The notes: a model not told the origin generated them from the letters alone. Positions 25,145-34,206 are shown, counted from the stretch's first letter. The stretch: 64,000 nucleotides of DNA from Roseobacter sp. HKCCD6576-2 (GCF_013179285.1 NZ_WVNW01000007.1:1-64000), one strand, 5' to 3'. Numbers and translations are program-made.

Positions 25145-27207
25145 CGGCTCCCGCGTCGCCAGAGCCACGCTTGACCGGCAAACCAGCCTTGGAGTTTTGC
25201 CAAAGCGCGGAGGCTTGGTTTCCGCGCCAGACCCTCGCCCGAAGCGAGCCGATCCACCGCAACTTCGACTGGGCAGGGCAGGCCGGTGACCGGGTCGAGA
25301 TAGCGCGGATAGGCGATGAGCGTGGCATGGGCCAGCGCGGCGAGTGACGGCTTGGCCTGCCGCCGGGCGGGCACGGGGCCGAGATCATGTGTGAGGCCCC
25401 AACCGGCATAAAAGGGTGTGCCCAAGACGGTGACGGGAACCCCGCGCAGGAGCGCCTCGAACCCCAAAAGCGATGTCATCGTCACGACCCGATCCGCGTG
25501 GGTCAACAGCGCCACCGGGTCTGTGTCATACGCCACGTGGTCAGCAAGCCGGGCCAAATCCTCCGCCGGGACGGTTCCTTGGCGCAAGCCTGCCTCGACA
25601 TCGGGATGGGGTTTGTAGATCAGCATCGCCGGTGGGTGCAGGCGTTTGGCGGTTTCCAGAAGGTCAAGATTAGTTCTGACCTCGCCCGCGCCGAGCCGGA
25701 TCGAGGCATCGTCTTCGACCTGCCCGGGCACCAAGATCACGGGCCGTCCCTCGGGGTCGGGCAGAGCGGGAGGCTGGCCGAGATTGTATTTGCTGAGCCC
25801 CAAGGCGGAGAGCCGCGCGATCAGGGCGTCGGCCCGCGCCAGGCGTTTGGCGGGCCAGGTTGCGGCCTCGGCGATCAGGTGTTCCAAGCGACTTTCCCGG
25901 GTCGGGTCGTAATAGATGCCGAGATCGTCCCGGACCAGGCTGAGCGGGGGCACAAGATCGGCCCCCAAGCCGCGGGAGCGCAGAAACCCGTCTTCGATCC
26001 GGGTCAAGGGGCGGTTGGCGGCGCGGCAGGCGTCGCGGAGCGCGGCGTCTTCGCGCCCGGCCCAGACCATGACCGGCTTTTCGGCGGCAATTGCCGCATC
26101 AGGGCTGTCCGCGAAGCTGAGTTTGGTCCCGCTGGCACCATAGAACTGCTGCAGATGTCCGCGTTTCCAGGCCCGCATGCCGACCGCGACATGGCCCTTG
26201 CGATCCGCACGCCAAGCGCGGGCCTGGGCTTCCAATGCGCCCAGAACATCCTCAAGCAGGCACAGCCTGTCGTGATAAGGATCGTACCAGTGCGGATAGA
26301 GGATCAGCGCCCCGGCGACGAGTTGTGCCCGGGTCAGCGCGCGCTGGCGACGCGGGATCGGCATCCGGTCGTCGCTGAGCCCCCATCCGGCATAGAAGGG
26401 TTGGCCGAACACCACGGGTTTGTGGCCCGCAAGGATCGCCTCGAACCCCAACTGGCTGGAGACCGTATAGACCGCGCGCGCACCTTCCATCAGCCGCCAG
26501 GGCGAAAGCGCCGCGTCGCAGAGGGTGGCCGTCTCGCCACCATCGCTCTGACCGAAATGCCCGTCGCGATGGCCGGATTGAGTCTCAGGGTGGGTCTTGA
26601 TCACGATCTGGGCGCCGGGGTGATCCTCCTGCGCCCAATAAAGCATCTCGCGGAATGTGTCGGCATTGGCCCCGCCGAGCCGGATTGAGGCGTCGCCCTT
26701 GGTTTGGTCGATCACTAGAACATAGCCCGGCTTTGGCGGCTCCAGCTTAGGATCGACGGCGGCATATTTGGTCAGATGCGCGTCCGCCATCCGGGCCATT
26801 GCATCGCGCGCCCGGTCCATCAGCGCCGTGTCATCCAGCGGATGCGTGGCCAGCAGGTGTTCCAGATCCGAGGGCTGGGTGCTGTCGAAATAGGCGCCGC
26901 GCCGGTCGATCGTGAGGCCAAGCGGCGGCTCACCGCTGCGCCCCGGATGTAGGGAGCGGAGAAAGGCGTCTTCGACCCGGACCAGATGCGCGCCTGTGGC
27001 AGCGGCGGCCTTCTCGCCGCGCGGGGCATAAGGCGAATGGCCCCAAACCAGCACGTCATCCTCCGGCCCGGGTTTGCCGAGTTTCAACTCATAGCCTGCA
27101 AGCGTCAGAATGCGGCGCACCCGGGCGTTGGTCAAAAAGCCAGCGTTGAAATGAAACCCCCGCCGGTGGGTGCGTCCGGCGGGGGGCTCTTTGCTCGCTC
27201 CGGCCAT
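25141..27207 (-). CDS. kpsC: capsule polysaccharide protein KpsC (dual beta-Kdo transferase)
   Basis: A 688-residue protein made of two related halves, as in KpsC. The repeats are visible as YVLVIDQTKGDASIRLGGAN / VILVPGQVEDDASIRLGAGE, VKTHPETQSGHR / YKPHPDVEAG, and GFEAILAGHKPVVFGQPFYAGWGL-type / GFEALLRGVPVTVLGTPFYAGWGL-type ends. KpsC builds the poly-Kdo linker on phosphatidylglycerol for ABC-dependent capsules. ATG 27207 lies 7 nt after the exporter gene stop. Third gene of the kpsS-exporter-kpsC unit. Confidence 0.93.
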   Translation of the reverse strand: MAGASKEPPAGRTHRRGFHFNAGFLTNARVRRILTLAGYELKLGKPGPEDDVLVWGHSPYAPRGEKAAAATGAHLVRVEDAFLRSLHPGRSGEPPLGLTIDRRGAYFDSTQPSDLEHLLATHPLDDTALMDRARDAMARMADAHLTKYAAVDPKLEPPKPGYVLVIDQTKGDASIRLGGANADTFREMLYWAQEDHPGAQIVIKTHPETQSGHRDGHFGQSDGGETATLCDAALSPWRLMEGARAVYTVSSQLGFEAILAGHKPVVFGQPFYAGWGLSDDRMPIPRRQRALTRAQLVAGALILYPHWYDPYHDRLCLLEDVLGALEAQARAWRADRKGHVAVGMRAWKRGHLQQFYGASGTKLSFADSPDAAIAAEKPVMVWAGREDAALRDACRAANRPLTRIEDGFLRSRGLGADLVPPLSLVRDDLGIYYDPTRESRLEHLIAEAATWPAKRLARADALIARLSALGLSKYNLGQPPALPDPEGRPVILVPGQVEDDASIRLGAGEVRTNLDLLETAKRLHPPAMLIYKPHPDVEAGLRQGTVPAEDLARLADHVAYDTDPVALLTHADRVVTMTSLLGFEALLRGVPVTVLGTPFYAGWGLTHDLGPVPARRQAKPSLAALAHATLIAYPRYLDPVTGLPCPVEVAVDRLASGEGLARKPSLRALAKLQGWFAGQAWLWRRGSR

Positions 27208-27214
27208 CGGCCTG

Positions 27215-28348
27215 TCAGTCGCCGCCGAGGCTGCTGAGCGAGTTGGCCGTGCCAAGTGTACCAGTCAGCGCGTTCAGAGCTTTGCTCCATTGGGTGAACG
27301 GCGCTTCGGTTACATAGACAGTGTCGCCATCGCGGATCACGAAATCGCGGGCCTCGAACATGCCGGTCGGCGCGGTCAGGTCCAGCACATAGATCATACG
27401 CTGTGCCCCGATCAGATCGCTCCGACCAAGCACTTGGCTGGCAATTTCTTCGGGTTCATTACGAAGCACAAACACGCCGGTCGGATCAGCGAGGCTGGTG
27501 TTCAGCCCGCCGACGGTTGCAATGGCCTCGATGGCCGAGATCGTCTGGCTGTCGAAGGGAACGCGGGCTTGCTGCCCCGTGGCGCCAAGCGAGGTGAAGC
27601 TTCTGCCATCTTCCTCAACCAAAATGCGATCGCCGCCTCGCATGGCGATATCGAATTGCGGGTTTGAATAGAGGTCTTCGAACCAGATTGTGCCGGTATG
27701 GGCGCCCCGAACAACGGTGATTTGCGCGATGTCGGGTTCGACGGAGATGCCGCCGGCGGCAGACAACATACCGGTCAGCGTGCGCGTCGGGCGTTCGATA
27801 GGATAGATGCCCTGGCCACCGACGCCGCCCGCGACGGAGACCGTGGCCCCATCGCCCGCCGCGCGGCGGATGAGCACTTGTGGATCGGGGGTTTGTTCAT
27901 CGAGATTGCGGGTAAGGATTTCACGCAGTTGATTGGGCGTATTGCCCGCGGCCCGGATACGGCCCGCATAGGGGACAAAGATAAATCCGGAACTGTCGAC
28001 CGTCACCTCGCTGATTGTTGCGGCATTCGATCCGGCGCCGGCCAAAAGCCCGTCTTCGACGTTTTCATAGATGGTGAGATCTAACACATCGCCTGGCCGG
28101 ATAACCTCGGTCGACACCGCGCCCGCGTTCTGAAACGCCTCGCTGAAGCCAAGCGCGGGGACCACCGCCGTGGCGGCGATGACGCGTTGGTTCACCTCAA
28201 CAACAAAGGCATCGCCTTCGCGCTGCACCGATCCGGCAAAAATCTCATTCCGTGTCGGCCCGGATCGCGGCAAGCCACAAGACGCAACTATGGATACAAC
28301 GAGCGATAGCGCGACCAAGCGCGCCCCTCGGGAAGCCAGTGATTTCAC
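27215..28348 (-). CDS. polysaccharide export outer-membrane lipoprotein (Wza/KpsD-like)
   Basis: A 377-residue lipoprotein: signal peptide ending in the lipobox IVASCG (Cys near residue 24), a Poly_export domain around VIRPGDVLDLTIYENVEDG, then SLBB-type domains (VSVAGGVGGQGIYPI and the later GDTVYVTEAP). It would form the outer-membrane exit channel for the capsule. The start is GTG 28348 with AAGGAG. The C-terminus lacks an obvious transmembrane amphipathic helix like that of E. coli Wza, closer to BexD/KpsD-type proteins. Confidence 0.9.
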   Translation of the reverse strand: MKSLASRGARLVALSLVVSIVASCGLPRSGPTRNEIFAGSVQREGDAFVVEVNQRVIAATAVVPALGFSEAFQNAGAVSTEVIRPGDVLDLTIYENVEDGLLAGAGSNAATISEVTVDSSGFIFVPYAGRIRAAGNTPNQLREILTRNLDEQTPDPQVLIRRAAGDGATVSVAGGVGGQGIYPIERPTRTLTGMLSAAGGISVEPDIAQITVVRGAHTGTIWFEDLYSNPQFDIAMRGGDRILVEEDGRSFTSLGATGQQARVPFDSQTISAIEAIATVGGLNTSLADPTGVFVLRNEPEEIASQVLGRSDLIGAQRMIYVLDLTAPTGMFEARDFVIRDGDTVYVTEAPFTQWSKALNALTGTLGTANSLSSLGGD

Positions 28349-28434
28349 AGGTTTGGCTCCTTATTGCCTGAAACTGCCTCAGTTTATTTTTTTGTCACTT
28401 TAGCTTATCTGCGCAAACCGCGCTAGTGTTTGGT

Positions 28435-29709
28435 TTATTTCACGACTTGCAGGTGTTGCCGTGGGGCCGGTCGGCCCGCGTCGAGCGCATCGTAGGGGTC
28501 TTCCGGTGAGAGCATCATATCGACCACTTGGCGGAGGAGCTGTCGCCGCCCGCGCGATGAATAGAAGCTGCCGGTGATCTGTGAGGTTTCCAGAAGATAG
28601 TGCCGATAATCGCGATAGGCGCGACTGTCGGGGCGGTTAGGATTGGTGAAAAACGCCTCCATCGTCTGCGTCGAGACAAACTCGGGCTTCAGATAAACCG
28701 CCGTGCCAAAAGCTTTCAGGGGGAGGCCGCGCCAAAGCGCCTGCTGCGCGGCGGTGGAGTTCACCGTCACCGCGCTGCGAGCATCGTTCAAGAGCCGGGC
28801 CAGTTTGCCGCCACGGACATAGTGCACGCGGTCGGTCACCCCATGTTCGGCAGCAAGGCGGCGGATGTCTTGCCGGATCGGCACCCGGCCATCCTCAAGC
28901 GGATGGGCCTTGAAAACCAGGTGGTGATGCGCTGGGGCACCTTCGGCAAAGCCTTCGATCAGGACAGCGAGGAAGTCGGCCATCGTGTCAAACGGCCCAT
29001 GGTCGCGGAAGCTTGCGTCATGTTCGAGTTGCAACAGTGCCAGGTGGTAGGGAAAGCCGCCGGTCTTGATCCGCCAGGTGGCTTGCACCCGATCGAACCA
29101 GAGAAATGGCATAAATGTGATCCGGCGCAGATAGAGCCAAAGCTCTCGGCCCACGGTGATGTTGCGATGCGGACGGAAATGCCGATAACGCATATTCAAG
29201 AACATCACGAACCAATGGTAGAGCGCGCCATAGAAGATATGCTGCCGCATATCTCCCCATTTTGAAGGCGTGTCGGGCAAATCCAGATCAAGCCGTTTCA
29301 GAGCTTTGCGCATTTGGGCTACCGAGGTGCTCATCAGCCGCGAATGCCCGTTCGCGCCGCCGCGTTCATAGGTGATCCAATAGGGGCGGAGATACCCTTC
29401 CTCGAAGACATGCACGGTCAGGCCGCGCGCTTTGGCGATGGTTACGGCTTCGGAATGGATCGGTCGGGTATCGCCATAAAGCACCAGATCGGTCACGCCT
29501 TTGTCCGCGATCAGGCTTTGCAAATGATCGGGCCAGTCCTCGACCGTGCCAGTATAGGCGATATAGCTCTCCCGGTGATGCCAGAACGCGCTGTCGCCTT
29601 GGTTGAAGCCGACGCGCCAGACATCCGCCCCCGCGGCACGCAGCATCCTGCCAAGCCGGTGGAAGAAGGGCCCATGTGGGCCTTGCAAGAACAGAAAAAC
29701 CTTGTGCAA
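28435..29709 (-). CDS. kpsS: capsule polysaccharide protein KpsS (beta-Kdo transferase)
   Basis: A 424-residue protein with the KpsS pattern: FLFLQGPHGPFFHRLGRMLR at the N-terminus, LYGDTRPIH near 79, VFEEGYLRPYWITYE near 100, HHLVFKAHPLEDG near 257 and VNSTAAQQALWRGLP near 306. It adds the first Kdo residue to the lipid in ABC-type capsule synthesis. The only in-frame start at the conserved N-terminus is TTG 29709, preceded by GGGGAAAG. It is divergent from ribE. Confidence 0.93.
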   Translation of the reverse strand: MHKVFLFLQGPHGPFFHRLGRMLRAAGADVWRVGFNQGDSAFWHHRESYIAYTGTVEDWPDHLQSLIADKGVTDLVLYGDTRPIHSEAVTIAKARGLTVHVFEEGYLRPYWITYERGGANGHSRLMSTSVAQMRKALKRLDLDLPDTPSKWGDMRQHIFYGALYHWFVMFLNMRYRHFRPHRNITVGRELWLYLRRITFMPFLWFDRVQATWRIKTGGFPYHLALLQLEHDASFRDHGPFDTMADFLAVLIEGFAEGAPAHHHLVFKAHPLEDGRVPIRQDIRRLAAEHGVTDRVHYVRGGKLARLLNDARSAVTVNSTAAQQALWRGLPLKAFGTAVYLKPEFVSTQTMEAFFTNPNRPDSRAYRDYRHYLLETSQITGSFYSSRGRRQLLRQVVDMMLSPEDPYDALDAGRPAPRQHLQVVK

Positions 29710-29874
29710 CAGTCACTTTCCCCGAGCAAATGCTCTGATACCGCTTATCGTGTTGAAACAGAGTTGCATAGCGGTCTGGCCTGATGAGGGCGGGTTTTGG
29801 TCTGGATTAAGGCGGCCATGGCTTGCCGCCGATGCCCGCGCCCGTTAGGTGAAAAAGGGAAATGGAGGGCGCGT

Positions 29875-30465
29875 ATGTTCACGGGCATCATCACCGATAT
29901 CGGAACCGTTCAGGCGCTGGAGCATCGTGGCGATCTCAGAGCGCGGATCGGCACCAGCTATGACACGACCGGGATCGATCTGGGCGCTTCGATCTGCTGC
30001 GACGGGGTTTGCCTGACGGCGGTGGCGCTTGGCGAAGGCTGGTTCGACGTGGATATCTCTGCCGAGACGGTGTCGAAAACCAATATCGGCACCTGGGCCG
30101 AGGGACAGCGGATCAATTTGGAGCGGTCCTTGAAGGTTGGCGATGAGTTGGGCGGCCATATCGTCAGCGGCCATGTGGATGGTGTGGCCGAACTGGTGGG
30201 GATGGTGGATGAGGGTGACAGCACCCGGTTGACCTTCCGCGCGCCGGAGGCCTTGGCGAAATTTATCGCGCCAAAAGGCTCGGTGGCGTTGAACGGCACC
30301 TCGCTGACCGTGAATGAGGTGGACGGCGCGGAGTTTGGCATCAATGTGATCCCGCATACCAAAGAGGTCACAACCTGGGGCGATGCGGCGGTGGGCGGCC
30401 AGATTAATTTGGAGATCGACACGTTGGCCCGCTATGTCGCCCGGCTGCAGGAGTGGGGTGGGTGA
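29875..30465 (+). CDS. ribE: riboflavin synthase alpha chain
   Basis: A 196-residue enzyme that dismutates two 6,7-dimethyl-8-ribityllumazines to riboflavin. Two tandem lumazine-binding repeats begin with MFTGIITDIG (residue 1) and GHIVSGHVDGVAELV (near 96), with CCDGVCLTA and GSVALNGTSLTVN as matching motifs. ATG 29875 is preceded by GGAGGG. Separated from ribD by the capsule genes, it starts the ribE-ribB-ribH-nusB run. Confidence 0.97.
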   Translation: MFTGIITDIGTVQALEHRGDLRARIGTSYDTTGIDLGASICCDGVCLTAVALGEGWFDVDISAETVSKTNIGTWAEGQRINLERSLKVGDELGGHIVSGHVDGVAELVGMVDEGDSTRLTFRAPEALAKFIAPKGSVALNGTSLTVNEVDGAEFGINVIPHTKEVTTWGDAAVGGQINLEIDTLARYVARLQEWGG

Positions 30466-30689
30466 AACCGGTTGTCACACTTTCCATCAATGATTGGAGC
30501 GAACAGCGGTGTGTCGATATTCTGCAGGCTGCGGCCGGGTTTTTCTGGTCGGAATGCCGCCGCGATCCGGAAGACGCCCATGGCTGGCGGCGTCTGGACC
30601 CGCCGCATGGGCCGTTTGCAGAGGAAGCCGAAGCGCTGGATGCGGCGCGTGCGGCAGTGGGATGGACGAGCGAGGAGGTCGCGCGATGA
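30462..30689 (+). CDS. small hypothetical protein between ribE and ribB
   Basis: A 75-residue soluble protein rich in Trp, Asp and Arg (PVVTLSINDWSEQRCVDILQ...). It starts at GTG 30462, overlapping the ribE stop as GTGA, with a GGAGTGG site inside ribE, so it is translated by coupling. No domain recognised. Its stop overlaps the next start as ATGA, so it belongs to the rib operon. Confidence 0.65.
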   Translation: MKPVVTLSINDWSEQRCVDILQAAAGFFWSECRRDPEDAHGWRRLDPPHGPFAEEAEALDAARAAVGWTSEEVAR

Positions 30690-31258
30690 GCGGATTGGGT
30701 CATAATGGCGGGCCATCGATGGAACCGGGTTTCGGGTTTCGCAAACATGCCTGGGGCAAGGCGCGGAGAGAGCTGCTGCCGAACCTGCCGCTGCAGATCG
30801 TGCGCATCCGGGTGGCGCGGGCCAAACGCTTGGGATTGGACTACAAAACCTATGCCACGATCCGGGCGACCTCGGGGCGGGATATCGTCGGCTTTCTCTT
30901 CTCAGGAAACGCCTTGGAGTTGCGGCCACAGCGGATCGCGGTGCCGGAACGGTTGCAAGGCCGACTGGCCGGGCTGGATGGCGCGGCGGAGCGGGTGGTT
31001 GCGGTCTATGGGCCGTCGCATCCCCAGGCGGTTCTGGCCGCCAATCCCGGTCTGATTGACATGACGGCCCCGGCGCCCGGTTTCACCGAAAGCTGGGCGG
31101 CCATGCGGGACCGGATCAAGGCGACACTTCGCGAGAGCAACTTGCCCGCCGATGGCGTGGTCTTGGTGGCCGCGACAAGCGTGGAGCGCGAATGGTGCGG
31201 CGGCGGGCAGATGGCGGGCATCCTAACCGCGGATCGGTTCTTTCAGCCCGCCGCTTAG
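30686..31258 (+). CDS. hypothetical protein with N-terminal GHNGGP motif
   Basis: A 190-residue protein coupled to the preceding small gene by ATGA. Residues 1-15 carry the short linear motif GLGHNGGP seen at the start of assorted alphaproteobacterial proteins. Residues 20-75 (LPLQIVRIRVARAKRLGLDY, then RATSGRDIVGFLFSG) are basic and may contact nucleic acid. Not recognised as any riboflavin enzyme; the rib operon context is clear, the function is not. Confidence 0.7.
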   Translation: MSGLGHNGGPSMEPGFGFRKHAWGKARRELLPNLPLQIVRIRVARAKRLGLDYKTYATIRATSGRDIVGFLFSGNALELRPQRIAVPERLQGRLAGLDGAAERVVAVYGPSHPQAVLAANPGLIDMTAPAPGFTESWAAMRDRIKATLRESNLPADGVVLVAATSVEREWCGGGQMAGILTADRFFQPAA

Positions 31259-31366
31259 GGACGCAAACCAGGTTATGACGTCGTGTCCGACGGGTGTTTT
31301 GCCGGATCGGCCCCTGGTAAGGTGGCCGCCCCTGGGGTATCTGAGCCTCAACTTGGAGGAACCTGC

Positions 31367-32503
31367 ATGTCTGACCCAATCCCATTCGAACAGCCCGGCC
31401 CTGTAGAGCAGGATTGGTCCGATGCGGTATCTTCGGTCGAAGAGATCATCGAAGATGCCCGCAATGGGCGGATGTTCATTCTGGTCGATCACGAGGATCG
31501 GGAGAATGAAGGCGATCTGGTGATCCCGGCGCAGATGGCGACGCCGGAGGCGATTAATTTCATGGCGACCCATGGGCGCGGGTTGATTTGCTTGTCGCTG
31601 CCCGGCGAGCGGATTGATGCGCTCGGCCTGCCGCTGATGTCGTCTTACAACTCGTCCCGCCATGAGACGGCTTTCACGATTTCGATCGAGGCGCGCGAAG
31701 GTGTGTCGACCGGGATTTCGGCCCATGACCGGGCTCGCACCGTGGCTGTGGCGATCGATTCCGGCAAAGGCGCAAGCGATATCGCGACGCCGGGCCATGT
31801 CTTCCCGCTCCGCGCCCGCGAAGGCGGCGTGCTGGTGCGTGCGGGGCATACCGAGGCGGCGGTGGATATCTCCCGGCTCGCGGGGCTGAACCCCTCTGGC
31901 GTGATCTGCGAGATCATGAATGAAGACGGCTCGATGGCGCGGTTGCCCGATCTGGTCGCGTTCGCGCAGCGGCACAATCTGAAAATCGGCACGATAAGCG
32001 ATCTGATCGCCTATCGCCGCCGTCACGACAATCTGGTGAAGGTGCGCCAGGAGCAGACCATCGAAAGCGAGTTCGGCGGCGAGTGGACGCTTCGGATTTA
32101 TACCGACGAGACGCAAGGCGCGGAACATATCGTGCTGATCAAAGGCGACATCACGACACCCGATCCGGTCTTGGTGCGAATGCATGCGTTTGACCCGATG
32201 CTGGATGTGATCGGCACGGGCGGCACCGGGCGGGCCGGGGAGTTTGGCGATGCCATGACCCTGATTGCCGAGGAGGGCAGGGGCGTTTTGGTGCTGTTGC
32301 GCGATCTGCATATGAAACTGACCGCGGAGCATGAGGTCTCGCCACAGACTTTGCGGCAATACGGGCTTGGGGCGCAGATCCTCTCCTCGCTTGGCCTGTC
32401 GGATATGGTGCTTCTGACCAACTCGCCGCAACCGAAAGTGGTGGGGCTTGAAGCCTATGGGCTGAATATTATCGGCACCCGCAAAATCTCGGAGATCGGA
32501 TGA
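31367..32503 (+). CDS. ribB: 3,4-dihydroxy-2-butanone 4-phosphate synthase with degenerate GCHII domain
   Basis: A 378-residue RibBA-shaped protein. Residues 20-220 are an intact DHBP synthase: LVDHEDRENEGDLVIPAQ, GLICLSL, ISAHDRARTVAVAID and GHVFPLRAREGGVL, the metal and ribulose-5-phosphate residues. Residues 225-378 align with GTP cyclohydrolase II, but its three zinc-binding cysteines and the C-x-S-L-R-C-D-C segment are missing; the equivalent stretch is PVLVRMHAFDPMLDVIGTGG. GCHII activity is therefore not expected, and a separate ribA should exist. ATG 31367 has TTGGAGGA. Confidence 0.93.
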   Translation: MSDPIPFEQPGPVEQDWSDAVSSVEEIIEDARNGRMFILVDHEDRENEGDLVIPAQMATPEAINFMATHGRGLICLSLPGERIDALGLPLMSSYNSSRHETAFTISIEAREGVSTGISAHDRARTVAVAIDSGKGASDIATPGHVFPLRAREGGVLVRAGHTEAAVDISRLAGLNPSGVICEIMNEDGSMARLPDLVAFAQRHNLKIGTISDLIAYRRRHDNLVKVRQEQTIESEFGGEWTLRIYTDETQGAEHIVLIKGDITTPDPVLVRMHAFDPMLDVIGTGGTGRAGEFGDAMTLIAEEGRGVLVLLRDLHMKLTAEHEVSPQTLRQYGLGAQILSSLGLSDMVLLTNSPQPKVVGLEAYGLNIIGTRKISEIG

Positions 32504-33051
32504 TGGCAGGCCCGTCGCATTACGAATTGCCCCTGCCGGAATTTGACGCGCCGGTGAAAGTGCTGATCGTCATGGCGCCCTATTACAAAGACATCGCCGA
32601 CGGGCAATTGGCCGGTGCGAAAGCGATGCTGGAGGCCGCTGGCGCAGATTATGAGGTGGTCGAGGTGCCAGGCGCGCTGGAAATCCCGGTCGCCATCGGC
32701 ATCGCGCATCGGCAGTCGAATTTCGATGGCTATGTGGCGCTTGGCTGCGTCATTCGGGGCGAGACCACGCATTACGACACGGTGTGCGAGGAATCGAACC
32801 GGGGCGTGACGATGTTGGGGATGGCCGGGGCCTGTATCGGCAATTGCATCCTGACGGTGGAAAGCCACGAACAGGCGGCTGTGCGCGCCGATCCGGCGCA
32901 AATGAACAAAGGCGGCGGCGCGGCGGCGGCGGCGCTGCACCTCATCGCGTTGACGCGGGGCTATGGGAAGCCTAAAGGCGGCGTCGGATTCAAGCCGCGC
33001 GGTGAGAGCATTCAGATCGCGGGCGACAGCAAAGGGCCCACGACCGCATGA
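32500..33051 (+). CDS. ribH: 6,7-dimethyl-8-ribityllumazine synthase
   Basis: A 183-residue enzyme that joins the RibD/RibB products. Motifs: VLIVMAPYYKDIADGQLAGA near residue 20, PGALEIPVAI near 57, GCVIRGETTHYDTVCEE near 85, and the GGAAAAAAL segment near 146. The N- and C-terminal tails make it about 25 residues longer than usual. The start overlaps the ribB stop, and its end overlaps nusB as ATGA. Confidence 0.97.
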   Translation: MMAGPSHYELPLPEFDAPVKVLIVMAPYYKDIADGQLAGAKAMLEAAGADYEVVEVPGALEIPVAIGIAHRQSNFDGYVALGCVIRGETTHYDTVCEESNRGVTMLGMAGACIGNCILTVESHEQAAVRADPAQMNKGGGAAAAALHLIALTRGYGKPKGGVGFKPRGESIQIAGDSKGPTTA

Positions 33052-33533
33052 CAGACCCCCGCCCGACTGGGCCAAGCCGAGACGAAAAACGCCAGATGAA
33101 ATCCGCGGCGCGGCTTTATGCCGTGCAAGCGCTGTTTCAGATGGAGCATTCCGGCCAAAGCGCCGATCTGGTGCGGAAAGAGTTTGAGACCTTCCGGTTC
33201 GGCGAAGAGATCGAAGGCGACGCGATGGCCGAGGGCGACGTGGATTTGTTCCGCAAGCTGTTGGACGACGCGGTGGATTGGCAGGCCAAGATCGACCAGA
33301 TGACCGACCGGGCGCTGGTGGCCAAATGGCCGATTGACCGGATTGACCCGACCTTGCGGGCCCTGTTCCGCGCCGCCGGGGCGGAATTGGTCGAGGGCGC
33401 AGCCCCGCCCAAGGTCGTGATCACTGAGTTCGTCGACGTCGCGCGGGCGTTTTTCCCCGAAGGGCGCGAGCCGAAATTCGTGAACGCTGTGCTGGATCAT
33501 ATGGCGCGCGAGGCGAAGCCCGAGGCGTTCTGA
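33048..33533 (+). CDS. nusB: transcription antitermination factor NusB
   Basis: A 161-residue all-helical RNA-binding protein for rRNA antitermination. The N-terminus KSAARLYAVQALFQMEHSG and the central WPIDRIDPTLRALFRAAGAE are standard, as is the end VITEFVDVARAFFPEGREPK FVNAVLD. It is the last gene of the coupled rib operon (ATGA overlap with ribH), a conserved alphaproteobacterial arrangement. Confidence 0.97.
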   Translation: MTDPRPTGPSRDEKRQMKSAARLYAVQALFQMEHSGQSADLVRKEFETFRFGEEIEGDAMAEGDVDLFRKLLDDAVDWQAKIDQMTDRALVAKWPIDRIDPTLRALFRAAGAELVEGAAPPKVVITEFVDVARAFFPEGREPKFVNAVLDHMAREAKPEAF

Positions 33534-33614
33534 GCATCGCGGCCACGGGCCAGAGGTCGCGACAAAGCATCCCGCCGGGCGTCCAGCCGTTCCACAGGGC
33601 AAAAGGGCCCCCAT

Positions 33615-34157
33615 ATGAATGGGACCGTTGCAGTTGCCGAGGCCTTGCCGATGACCGGAGCATGGAAACGTATCAAAGCCGCCTATCGCTGGTTGGTGGG
33701 CGATGAGGATACCTTCGTAGACCTCAGCATGGGGTTTGCGCTGTTCACTGTGTTCTCCAGTGTGATGATGCTGACCGGCCATGACACACCCAAAACCGGG
33801 ACCTTCGCCTATGTGCATCTGTTGCTGCGGCTTGGCATCATCTTCGGTGCGCTGGCGCTGTGGGATTTCGACGGCGTGAAGGCGGATGTCAAACGGGCTC
33901 TCACCCGGGCAAAAGCGTTGCCCCGGACCCGGCCCGGGCATGTGATTGCTTGGCTCAGGGGCTTGCCCGATCATCCTTTGACCTCTGCCTGTGTCCTGTT
34001 CACGGCTGTCACGGTTCTGCTCTGCCTCGTGCATATTCTCTTCGTGACGCAGTCTGTTGGTGGGCCGGCGCTCTATCTTGGTCTGATCTGGATGTTTGTG
34101 GGGCTCTATGCGGTGCTGCTCGTGTCGTTCGCGCTTAGGCAAGTGGTGCGGCGTTAG
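33615..34157 (+). CDS. hypothetical membrane protein
   Basis: A 180-residue protein with about four hydrophobic segments (around residues 38-55, 65-85, 120-140 and 150-172) separated by a basic cytoplasmic loop (KADVKRALTRAKALPRTRPG). No domain recognised. ATG 33615 lies 82 nt after nusB. It is convergent with the alkaline phosphatase gene, with a hairpin between. Confidence 0.75.
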   Translation: MNGTVAVAEALPMTGAWKRIKAAYRWLVGDEDTFVDLSMGFALFTVFSSVMMLTGHDTPKTGTFAYVHLLLRLGIIFGALALWDFDGVKADVKRALTRAKALPRTRPGHVIAWLRGLPDHPLTSACVLFTAVTVLLCLVHILFVTQSVGGPALYLGLIWMFVGLYAVLLVSFALRQVVRR

Positions 34158-34176
34158 GGGTTTGAGTACGCGCGAA

Positions 34177-34206
34177 AAGGGCCGCCCGGTGTCCCGCGCG
34201 GCCCTT
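34177..34206 (-). terminator. hairpin between convergent genes, terminator for the phosphatase gene
   Basis: A 9-bp perfect stem AAGGGCCGC (34177-34185) with GCGGCCCTT (34198-34206), 12-nt loop. On the minus strand it is followed by TTCGCG after CCCTT, giving a short T-run; it may work in both directions. Confidence 0.6.

Noticed and set aside
25387-26688. 433-residue plus-strand frame inside kpsC
   Set aside because: Shadow frame with no family match; the minus-strand KpsC motifs are clear through the whole stretch.
23340-31366. FMN riboswitch in front of rib genes
   Set aside because: I looked for the conserved RFN core upstream of ribD, ribE and ribB and did not see it; gaps before ribD and ribE are too short or unlike it.
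31223-32431. 402-residue minus-strand frame opposite ribB
   Set aside because: Arg/His/Gln-rich shadow; ribB motifs are continuous on the plus strand.
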